Below the pieces are notes generated by a model. The model ran no database searches. It was given only the letters and a program-made list of their open reading frames with translations, and was not told where the DNA came from. Shown here piece after piece: positions 1-5,205 of a stretch of DNA of 5,466 bases. Position numbers and translations under genes: made by a program. This stretch comes from an uncultured Planctomycetales bacterium (GTDB lineage Bacteria > Planctomycetota > Planctomycetia > Isosphaerales > Isosphaeraceae), in assembly GCA_937997355.1 (NCBI GenBank), contig CALKTZ010000714.1, positions 1-5,466 on the forward strand, written 5' to 3'. Within the stretch, counting starts at the first letter, position 1. Every line of letters begins with the position of its first letter.

Positions 1-494
1 CCCGCCGATTCCGCGAGGACCCGGACGCATTCCAGCGCCGCCGAGACCGGCCGAGTCTCCCGGGCGATCACTTCGAAAGCGAGTGTCAGGAGCCCATCGC
101 CGGCGAGGATGGCCGTCGCCTCGTCGAACGCCTTGTGGCAGGTCGGACGCCCCCGGCGGAGGTCGTCGTCATCCATGGCGGGGAGGTCGTCATGGATCAG
201 CGAATAGGTGTGGATCATCTCCAGCGCGCACGCGGCGGGCAAGGCCGCCTCGGCGGTGCCGCCGCACGCTTCCGCCGCCATCAGGCACAAAACCGGCCGG
301 AGCCGCTTGCCCCCCCCGAGCAGGCTGTAGCGCATCGCCGACGCCAGTCGCTCCGGGCAGGCCGAGTTCCCATCCTCGTTCGCTTCCGGCATGTAGCGGG
401 CCAGGGCTTCTTCCACCTGCAACCGTGCCCGGTCCAGGTATTCCGAAAGGCCCAGCCCATCGGCCGACGTCATGATCGGGGGCGAACTCGTCAT
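1..494 (-). CDS. ispA: Farnesyl diphosphate synthase (trans-polyprenyl synthetase family), N-terminal part, cut by window edge
   Basis: Cytosolic prenyltransferase that condenses DMAPP/GPP with IPP to make farnesyl diphosphate for quinones, undecaprenyl carriers, hopanoids or carotenoids. The first 164 residues are visible, about half of a usual 290-300 aa enzyme. The substrate-binding motif GGKRLRP is at residues 61-67. The first Asp-rich motif DDLPAMDDDDLRRGRPTCH is at 102-120, followed by the family-typical AILAGDGLLTLAF. The four-residue spacing DDxxxxD is the bacterial type, and Tyr97, five residues before the motif, matches E. coli IspA, which favours a C15 product; a C20 synthase is not excluded. 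The second Asp-rich motif lies outside the window. The ATG at 494 was chosen; an in-frame ATG at 473 would remove seven residues, and neither has a clear Shine-Dalgarno sequence. The gene is divergent from miaE. Confidence 0.95.
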   Translation of the reverse strand, partial: MTSSPPIMTSADGLGLSEYLDRARLQVEEALARYMPEANEDGNSACPERLASAMRYSLLGGGKRLRPVLCLMAAEACGGTAEAALPAACALEMIHTYSLIHDDLPAMDDDDLRRGRPTCHKAFDEATAILAGDGLLTLAFEVIARETRPVSAALECVRVLAESA

Positions 495-1065
495 GAGTTG
501 ATTCAACGTTAATGGAGTGGGAGAGGAGTCAATCCGAGAGGCCGATCCTTCTTGCGCCGAGATCCATGTCGGGGATTCCGGCTCGAAGCGATATCCGATC
601 GGCGTTCCTGCCGTCGGCTGACTATTGTTGGCTTTACTCACCCAATTGTCCACAGATCACCCAACCTCAAAACGATACAAGGCAAAATAAGTAAATCCAG
701 AAGCCTAAAGCGGTTGGGGCAGATTTTCGGGCTGCACTTATTGCGACGTCGCTCGGTTCGGTTCCGCATCCCTGCACGAGCTTTAAATCGTAAGTTCTCC
801 GAGAAGGCCGACGTACCTATTCAAACGGCCAAAAGCCTGAAACTCACAGGACAAACGTTTTCACCCGGATTCTTCCGACGTTATCCTGCTTCCCATTTTA
901 TCGAATCCGAAGATTCCGCAAAATGTCACTCGCCCGATCTTTCAAATTCGGCGGAATTCTCGTCTTGATGCAGCCATGCCTCCCGGGCGTGTATGATGGC
1001 GAGAGGGCTAGACTCCGGCAAGCGATCCGGGAAGCGCATTTTGCCCCGTCGAGGTGTTCGCGCCC
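495..1065. other. Long divergent intergenic region, AT-richer, no supported gene
   Basis: About 570 bp separate the ispA start from the miaE start. Base composition falls clearly below that of the genes, especially around 620-720 and 780-930. The short open frames here are rich in Arg and Ser, have no domain, ribosome site or coherent codon use, and are taken as chance. It must contain the promoters for both flanking genes. The best guess for miaE is TATGAT at 992-997 with TTGATG at 965-970, but the 21-nt spacer is too long to be convincing. Small features seen are a perfect 10-bp palindrome GCGACGTCGC at 743-752 and two small hairpins upstream of miaE: GAATC-CGAA-GATTC at 903-916, and an AATTC/GAATT stem around 946-958. 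A small RNA or regulator sites are possible, but nothing specific was recognised. Confidence 0.6.
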
Positions 1066-1710
1066 ATGACGTCGAACGAGGTCGATGTATCTGTCACCGA
1101 CTATCCCCTGCGCAGCCGAACCCCCGCGCGCTGGGCGGCGGCGGTCCTTCAAGATCCGCTCGCGCTGCTTAACGACCACGCCTATCTCGAAAAGAAGGCC
1201 GCGCTGAATGCCCTGGAGCTGCTGAACCGCTGGCCGGATTCGGATTGTGCTTCGGAGTGGTCGCTCTGCCTGGCGGCGATCGCCGACGATGAAGCATCGC
1301 ATCTCCTCTCGGTCACGAAGATTCTCACCCGGCGCGGCGGCGCCCTCGACCGGAACCACCGCAACGATTATGCGAGTGCATTGCGGGAATTGGTCCGGCT
1401 CGGGCAAGCCCGGCGGGAATTGCTCGATCGTCTGCTCGTCTCGGCGCTCATCGAGGTCCGATCGTGCGAGCGATTCGAGGTCCTGGCGTCTTGTTGCCTG
1501 GAAACCGGCCGGGACATCGAGCTTGGCCGCTTCTTCCATCGCCTGGGGGCGTCGGAACGAGGGCATTTCACCGTCTTTTTGCGACTGGCCGCGTTCGCGG
1601 TTCCTCGCCACGAGGTGGACGCCCGCTGGGAGGAGATGCTCGACGCGGAGGCAAAAATCCTGGCCGCCCAGCCCGCCGGACCTCGGATTCACAGCGGATT
1701 GCCGGATTGA
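1066..1710 (+). CDS. miaE: tRNA-(ms2io6A) hydroxylase, MiaE family diiron enzyme
   Basis: Oxygen-dependent hydroxylation of the isopentenyl side chain of 2-methylthio-N6-isopentenyladenosine at position 37 of tRNAs reading UNN codons. The enzyme acts after MiaA and MiaB in the cytosol. The 214 aa product is an all-helical ferritin-like protein. The family pattern is intact: LLNDHAYLEKKAALNALEL at residues 34-52 with ligand Glu42, Glu76-x2-His79 in ADDEASH, the signature SALIEVRSCERF at 126-137 with Glu130, and Glu164-x2-His167 in SERGH. These supply the four Glu and two His expected for a carboxylate-bridged diiron site. The ligand assignment is by pattern, not by structure. The ATG at 1066 was chosen; a GTG at 1054 would add four residues, and a weak GAGG at 1051-1054 fits the ATG better. 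It begins a probable operon, 59 nt before the thioredoxin gene. Confidence 0.9.
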   Translation: MTSNEVDVSVTDYPLRSRTPARWAAAVLQDPLALLNDHAYLEKKAALNALELLNRWPDSDCASEWSLCLAAIADDEASHLLSVTKILTRRGGALDRNHRNDYASALRELVRLGQARRELLDRLLVSALIEVRSCERFEVLASCCLETGRDIELGRFFHRLGASERGHFTVFLRLAAFAVPRHEVDARWEEMLDAEAKILAAQPAGPRIHSGLPD

Positions 1711-1769
1711 ATTGTTTGCGTCCATCAGAACTCGAATCGATCGTTCTGTAAGCCGGGAATGGGGACAAT

Positions 1770-3173
1770 ATGAATTCTGGAAAGCGACGACTGCCGGGCT
1801 GGATCAAGTCGTTGGGCATCCTCCTCCTGGCCGTCCTGGTCGTGGGGGGAGTGATCGCCACTGCGGAATTCGCCATGTCGGGGCGGTTGAGCCGGCTGGT
1901 TTCGTCCGCCGGCCAGCCCAAACCGGACGGCAAGAAAGCAAACCCTTCCGCCACTCCAGAACCGAGCGAGCTTTCCCGGAAGATCGCCGAATCATTCCAT
2001 AGGCAGAGGAGCAAGGCGGCAGAATCGAAATCGGCGGTCGCCGAGAAGAAACCGGAGCCTGGCACCAATCAAACCGCCTCGGTGAATCCCCCTTCCTCAG
2101 AACCGAGCGATCCGAGTGCGGGCGATCCGCCGCCGGAAGTGAAGTCGCCTCGGCCGGTTCGCCCCGTCTCGGAGATCCTCAACGAATTGAATCGAAGCCA
2201 TCCGAAGCGATCCAGGGGGAAGGGGGCGAGGGCGGTTTTGGCGAGTCACGAGGAAGAGAGTCGGACCCGGGCCGCGCTGATCGGCGAGCTTTATCGGGCG
2301 GATCCCAAACGGGCCAATCTGCCGGCGCTCATGATCGAGCGATGGATGACTTTGCGGGACGATCCGGAGGCGAAGGCCGAACGAGAGGCCGCGGAAGCCG
2401 AATCGGCATCGTCGGCAATCGGTGCGGCGGCCTTATACGTGAACGCCCGCCTCGCGGTGGATGATTCGAGCGTCGACGGCGATGACGCCCTGAAGCTGAT
2501 CGAGAAATTCCGGGCAAGGGAGAAGGGCCGAAGCCCGAAGACCCGCGAGTTGCTGGGGACCCTGGCGGATCGCCTGACCGGCGAACCCGCGAAGCGCCGG
2601 GAACTCTATCAGCGTATCATCGCCCTGTTTCCGAATACCCCCGACGCCGCCCTGGCGATGAGTCGCCTCAATCAACTCGATGATGACAAGTTCAACGAGA
2701 TCGTCAGCTCGGGGGACGTATCGGCCGATCCACGCATCGGGAAGGTCTTCGAGTTCGCCTTTCAGGACGCGGTGAGCGGAGAGTTGGTCTCCAGCGAAGG
2801 GCTCCGAGGCCGGGTCCTGGTTGTGGATTTCTGGGCGACCTGGTGCCGCCCTTGCGTGGAATCGATGCCCAAGCTCAAGGAGCTGTATGCGAAGTATACA
2901 CCCCGAGGGGTCGCCTTCCTCGGGGTCAGCCTCGATCGAGGAGATTCGGCCGGCTTGCAGACGGTCCTCCGCTTCGTCTCGGAGCACGAAATCCCCTGGC
3001 CGCAATATCTCCAGAAGGAACGAGAGCTCTCGAAACTCTGGAGCGTGACGAGCATCCCCACGATTTTCGTCGTGGATAAGAACGGACGAATCGTCAGCAA
3101 GGGGGGCGACCTGGACCGCATCCTGACCAGGCTCCTCGACGACGGCGCTTCCTCCAAATCCCCCAGGTCTTGA
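1770..3173 (+). CDS. Membrane-anchored TlpA-like thioredoxin-fold protein with N-terminal helical extension
   Basis: Probable thiol-disulfide oxidoreductase facing the periplasm. Residues 1-11 are basic (KRR), and one hydrophobic segment at about 12-36 anchors the protein N-in. Residues 45-130 are a Pro/Ser/Lys/Glu-rich linker containing a duplicated 13-nt stretch at 1957-1969 and 2098-2110. Residues 131-310 are charged and helical; RRELYQRIIALFPNTPDAALAMSRLNQL at about 276-303 (shown here only as a location, key residues LYQRI and FPNTPDAA) reads like a TPR-type helix pair. Residues 322-457 are an AhpC/TSA-TlpA domain with VVDFWATWCRPC, redox cysteines Cys359 and Cys362, the cis-proline in TSIPTIF (Pro430), and the strand VVDKNGRIV. 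At 467 aa it is more than twice a minimal TlpA. The ATG has GGGGA just upstream. Family membership is firm; the redox partner is unknown. Confidence 0.88.
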   Translation: MNSGKRRLPGWIKSLGILLLAVLVVGGVIATAEFAMSGRLSRLVSSAGQPKPDGKKANPSATPEPSELSRKIAESFHRQRSKAAESKSAVAEKKPEPGTNQTASVNPPSSEPSDPSAGDPPPEVKSPRPVRPVSEILNELNRSHPKRSRGKGARAVLASHEEESRTRAALIGELYRADPKRANLPALMIERWMTLRDDPEAKAEREAAEAESASSAIGAAALYVNARLAVDDSSVDGDDALKLIEKFRAREKGRSPKTRELLGTLADRLTGEPAKRRELYQRIIALFPNTPDAALAMSRLNQLDDDKFNEIVSSGDVSADPRIGKVFEFAFQDAVSGELVSSEGLRGRVLVVDFWATWCRPCVESMPKLKELYAKYTPRGVAFLGVSLDRGDSAGLQTVLRFVSEHEIPWPQYLQKERELSKLWSVTSIPTIFVVDKNGRIVSKGGDLDRILTRLLDDGASSKSPRS

Positions 3174-3216
3174 ACCCCCCTACCCTTTCCATGCCGGTCG
3201 AAACAGAGTCGAAGCC

Positions 3217-3222
3217 AGGAGG
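3217..3222 (+). promoter_or_regulatory. Strong Shine-Dalgarno AGGAGG deciding the SnoaL-like gene start
   Basis: A perfect AGGAGG lies four bases before the ATG at 3227. The reading frame is open further upstream, with a TTG at 3170 overlapping the TlpA stop and an ATG at 3191, but neither has a comparable site. Protein similarity to the family also begins just after 3227. Confidence 0.8.
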
Positions 3223-3226
3223 TTTC

Positions 3227-3628
3227 ATGGATTCGGACGAACAGGAGATACGCGATCTGGTCGGAACCTGGATGCGGGCGACCGTGAACGGCGATGCCTC
3301 GCAACTCGCGGATCTCATGGCGGAAAACGTCGTCTTCCTCGGCGGCGGCCCCCCGATGCAAGGTCGGGAGAAGTTCGCGACCGCATTCGCCCAGGCGCTG
3401 GAGCACGTCCGAATCGAGCCGGTCAGCGAGATTCAGGAGGTTCGCGTCTTCGGGGATTGGGCCTACTGCTGGAACCACCTCACGATTACGCTCAGGCCGT
3501 TGAGCGGCGGCCCGGCGGAGCGCCGGTCGGGGTATGTCCTCAGTGTTTTACGCAAGGAGGGGGATGGCCGTTGGAGGATCTACCGCGATGCGAACATGCT
3601 GGGGCCGGAACCGCCGAAGCCTCGATGA
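3227..3628 (+). CDS. SnoaL-like / DUF4440, SgcJ/EcaC-family NTF2-fold protein
   Basis: Small cytosolic protein of 133 aa with the cone-shaped alpha+beta NTF2 fold; no signal peptide. The N-terminal helix EQEIRDLVGTWMRATVNGD (5-23) is followed by LADLMAENVVFLGGGPPMQGR (28-48; key residues are the VVFL strand, the GGGPP turn and the conserved Gly-Arg), then the strands SEIQEVRVFGDWAYCW (67-82), YVLSVLRKEGDGRWRIYRDA (103-122) and a terminal NML. This order and spacing is typical of SgcJ/EcaC and YybH-type proteins, whose substrates are mostly unknown; some members bind small hydrophobic ligands, and annotation as an oxidoreductase is not supported by any catalytic residue seen here. It lies 53 nt after the TlpA-like gene and is probably the last gene of that unit, because a terminator-like hairpin overlaps its end. 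Confidence 0.82.
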   Translation: MDSDEQEIRDLVGTWMRATVNGDASQLADLMAENVVFLGGGPPMQGREKFATAFAQALEHVRIEPVSEIQEVRVFGDWAYCWNHLTITLRPLSGGPAERRSGYVLSVLRKEGDGRWRIYRDANMLGPEPPKPR

Positions 3629-3663
3629 TTTCGGCGGAATTTTCGGTTTTCGCGCCGGTTTTT
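3611..3663 (+). terminator. Intrinsic terminator-like hairpin overlapping the SnoaL-gene stop, with a competing second hairpin
   Basis: CCGCCGAA at 3611-3618 is perfectly complementary to TTCGGCGG at 3630-3637, an 8-bp GC-rich stem with an 11-nt loop that contains the stop codon. It is followed by AATTTTCGGTTTT at 3638-3650. The 3' arm can also pair in part with downstream bases: CGGCG at 3632-3636 with CGCCG at 3653-3657, followed by a run of five T at 3659-3663. The two pairings exclude each other. The T-tracts are interrupted, so efficiency is uncertain; the element may only partly separate the transporter pair from the upstream genes. Confidence 0.6.
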
Positions 3664-3688
3664 GGCACCAATCCAAGGATAGTCGATC

Positions 3689-4027
3689 ATGGAAAAGAAC
3701 TGGCCGGCGGTCCTCGTGACGATCGGCTTCAGCCTCCTCGGGGTCGTGGGGGATTATTTCCTCAAGCTGGCGAGCGAGAGTGATCGGCCCTTCAAGACGA
3801 CCTGGTTCTACATCGGCTTCCTGGTCTACTCCTCGACGGCGTTCGGCTGGCTCTACGTGATGCGACATCTGAAGCTGGCGACGATCGGGGTGGTCTACTC
3901 GGTGTCGATGATCGTCCTGCTCACGACGATCGGGGTGGTCGTCTTCCGCGAGACGCTCGGCTACGCGGAGATCGCCGGGCTGCTCATGGCCGTGGCATCA
4001 TTATTCCTGCTGATTCGGTTCGCGTGA
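3689..4027 (+). CDS. Small four-helix SMR-like / half-EamA membrane protein, atypical
   Basis: A 112 aa inner-membrane protein with four predicted helices at about 6-28, 37-57, 62-86 and 92-111, the size and layout of small multidrug resistance (SMR) proteins and of ArnE/ArnF flippase subunits. The alignable features are LKLASE (25-30), matching the LMKFSE at the end of helix 1 of EmrE, IGVVYSVS (66-73), matching the helix 3 segment around EmrE Tyr60, and FRETLGYAEIAGLLM (86-100). By this hand alignment, EmrE Glu14 corresponds to Gly18 and Trp63 to Ser73; the only acidic residue in helix 1 is Asp22. EmrE-type proton/drug antiport is therefore doubtful. The ATG is preceded by AAGGA at 3675-3679. 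It sits 11 nt before the EamA gene, so the two are probably cotranscribed and may work together. The substrate is unknown. Confidence 0.75.
   Translation: MEKNWPAVLVTIGFSLLGVVGDYFLKLASESDRPFKTTWFYIGFLVYSSTAFGWLYVMRHLKLATIGVVYSVSMIVLLTTIGVVVFRETLGYAEIAGLLMAVASLFLLIRFA
3879..3940 (+). repeat. Two exact 17-nt direct repeats, 45 nt apart, inside the SMR-like gene
   Basis: The sequence CGACGATCGGGGTGGTC occurs at 3879-3895 and 3924-3940. Extended five bases leftwards, 20 of 22 positions match. The offset is exactly 15 codons and in frame, so the third membrane helix region reads LATIGVV and then LTTIGVV. It could be a trace of local duplication or a codon-level coincidence. Confidence 0.7.
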
Positions 4028-4038
4028 GGGGCCGTTGA

Positions 4039-4881
4039 GTGTCATTCGTCGTCATGCTGCCGGTCTTGCTCAGCGCCGTGCTCCACGCCAGTTGGAATGC
4101 GATGGTGAAATCGGGTCGGGATCGTTTCCTCGACACGCTCCTGGTCGTCGTGGGGGCGGGGACGGCCGCCGCTTGCTGCGTCGCGTTCGTGCCGTTTCCC
4201 GATCGGGAAAGCTGGCCCTATCTGGTCGGCTCGGGCTTGATCCACGTGGGCTATTTCATCCTGGTCGCACTGGCCTATCACTGGGGTGACATGAGCCTCG
4301 TCTATCCTCTCACCCGGGGCTCGGCTCCCGCGCTCACCGCGATCACGGCCATGGCCATCCTGCACGAGCATCCCACGGCCGGGGGGTGGCTCGGCGTCTT
4401 CCTGGTCTCCGGAGGGATCTTGCTCCTGGCGACCGATTCTCGGCGAGGGAGCAAGGTTCCGATGCTCCCGGTGGTCCTGGCCCTCACCAACGCGCTGGTC
4501 GTGGTCCTCTACACGCTCGTGGACGGGACCGGGGCACGGCTCTCGCAACACCCTTTCAGCTATACCTGCTGGATGGTCCTCCTGACCGCATGCCTGTTCG
4601 CCCCGCTCGTGCTCGCGGTTCGCGGCCGATCGGGCCTGCGGCATGTGGTTGATGGGAGGCGGAAGGCGCTGGCGGGGGGGATCTGCACGCTCGCGTCCTA
4701 CAGCCTGGCCCTCTGGGCGATGACCCAGGCCCCGCTCGCGCTGGTTTCGGCGGTCCGCGAGACCTCGATCGTCTTCGGGACGGCGATCGCGGTCGTCTTC
4801 CTCGGCGAGCGGATCTCCCGGCTCCGTTATCTCTCCATCGCGGTCGTTTCCACCGGCGCGGTGATCATCGAGTTGCTTTAG
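4039..4881 (+). CDS. EamA-family (DMT superfamily) transporter, ten transmembrane helices
   Basis: Integral inner-membrane permease of 280 aa, the usual length for a two-domain drug/metabolite transporter. Domain 1 spans about residues 4-131: it begins LPVLLSAVLHASWNAMVKSG, a hallmark opening of one EamA subgroup, and contains VYPLTRGSAPALTAI (88-102) and LHEHPTAGGWLGVFLVSGGI (108-127). Domain 2 spans about 143-280 with AVRETSIVFGTAIAVVFLGE (238-257) and a final helix ending in the last residues. Family members export amino acids, nucleosides or other metabolites; the substrate cannot be told from sequence. The GTG at 4039 was chosen because GAGGGG at 4026-4031 lies seven bases upstream; an ATG at 4054 is a possible alternative. 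It overlaps the left arm of a long palindrome at its stop codon. Confidence 0.88.
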   Translation: MSFVVMLPVLLSAVLHASWNAMVKSGRDRFLDTLLVVVGAGTAAACCVAFVPFPDRESWPYLVGSGLIHVGYFILVALAYHWGDMSLVYPLTRGSAPALTAITAMAILHEHPTAGGWLGVFLVSGGILLLATDSRRGSKVPMLPVVLALTNALVVVLYTLVDGTGARLSQHPFSYTCWMVLLTACLFAPLVLAVRGRSGLRHVVDGRRKALAGGICTLASYSLALWAMTQAPLALVSAVRETSIVFGTAIAVVFLGERISRLRYLSIAVVSTGAVIIELL

Positions 4882-5020
4882 GTCGTACGGACATTCAACC
4901 TGGCGAACTCGTGAGAGTCCCTGATCATCGGGGTACAGCGAAGCAAGGCAACCGGATGTGCCCCCATGATCGAGGCACGCCCGACAGGTGGATAGGCTGA
5001 ATGTCCATAGACCCTAGAGC
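4875..5020. repeat. Long imperfect palindrome downstream of the EamA gene
   Basis: Four nested, collinear complementary blocks were found. (1) GCTTTAGGTC at 4875-4884 pairs with GACCCTAGAGC at 5010-5020, with one wobble and one bulge. (2) GGACATTCAACCT at 4889-4901 pairs with AGGCTGAATGTCC at 4994-5006, 12 of 13. (3) CGTG at 4910-4913 pairs with CACG at 4976-4979. (4) GATCATCGGGGTACA at 4923-4937 pairs with TGTGCCCCCATGATC at 4957-4971, with one mismatch and one wobble. The central loop is 19 nt. The RNA would fold into one long rod from the EamA stop codon onward. There is no T-run after it on the plus strand, so it is not a classical intrinsic terminator. Candidates are a palindromic repeat of REP/MITE type, a 3'-end stabilising structure, or a structured RNA. 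Confidence 0.7.
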
Positions 5021-5190
5021 TTTGAAAAAAGGCTCGCTCCGACGATCTCGGCTTTCAGGGCTTCGTAGGGGATCATCGACTTTTCCTGAACAGGCCGGCA
5101 CTCGTAGCAAAGGATCTCATTCTCTTCCTCCGAGCGGGGTCGGGCAATCGGCTGGATCAGGGATGGCCGCACGGATACAACTAAACCCAT
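5014..5190 (-). CDS. Doubtful small hypothetical ORF (58 aa) with a CYEC motif
   Basis: This is the only open frame of any coherence in the 324-base stretch between the EamA gene and the right-edge gene. From the ATG at 5190 it gives 58 residues, with a CYEC pair of cysteines near residue 32 and a helical C-terminus (EALKAEIVGASLFSKL). Its stop codon lies in the right arm of the palindrome. Against it: no Shine-Dalgarno site, no recognised family, and a start only 15 nt from the better-supported rightward gene, leaving no room for separate promoters. A longer form from TTG 5280 would overlap that gene by 75 nt. It may be a gene remnant or chance. Confidence 0.22.
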   Translation of the reverse strand: MGLVVSVRPSLIQPIARPRSEEENEILCYECRPVQEKSMIPYEALKAEIVGASLFSKL

Positions 5191-5195
5191 AGGAG
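5191..5195 (+). promoter_or_regulatory. Ribosome binding site AGGAG of the right-edge gene
   Basis: AGGAG lies ten bases before the ATG at 5206. It supports the rightward frame over the overlapping leftward one. No clear promoter was found upstream. Confidence 0.5.
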
Positions 5196-5205
5196 TGCAT
5201 TGCAA

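Noticed and set aside
552..968. Rightward open frame of 138 codons in the divergent region
   Set aside because: TTG start, no ribosome site, Arg/Ser-rich low-information sequence, no domain; the base composition is that of non-coding DNA.
965..997. Possible sigma70-type promoter TTGATG / TATGAT for miaE
   Set aside because: The -10 is good, but the spacer is 21 nt and no better -35 lies at 16-18 nt.
898..1725. Leftward open frame of 275 codons
   Set aside because: It is antisense to miaE, whose motifs and ligand residues are unmistakable; long antisense frames are expected in GC-rich genes.
1726..1748. Hairpin CAGAAC/GTTCTG between miaE and the TlpA-like gene as a terminator
   Set aside because: Only six base pairs, an 11-nt loop and no T-run after it; more likely chance.
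2433..3478. Leftward open frames across the thioredoxin and SnoaL-like genes
   Set aside because: Both plus-strand proteins have clear families; the reverse translations have no recognisable domain.
947..3641. 12-nt sequence TTCGGCGGAATT present at both 947-958 and 3630-3641
   Set aside because: One shared 12-mer in a window this size is close to chance expectation, and the contexts are unrelated.
4042..4644. Leftward 200-codon frame opposite the EamA gene
   Set aside because: Charged, Gln/His/Asp-rich translation typical of the reverse complement of hydrophobic codons.
4875..5020. Insertion-sequence ends or a MITE with target-site duplication
   Set aside because: The inverted blocks could be terminal repeats, but no flanking direct duplication was found, and the outer block runs into the EamA stop codon; kept only as an unclassified palindrome.
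4863..5078. GATCATCG present three times (4863, 4923, 5071)
   Set aside because: Irregular spacing and a common codon-derived octamer in this composition; only the copy at 4923 has a structural role in the palindrome.
5001..5192. Rightward 63-codon frame after the palindrome
   Set aside because: Its start lies inside the palindrome arm, there is no ribosome site, and the Ser/Gly/Arg-rich translation resembles no protein.
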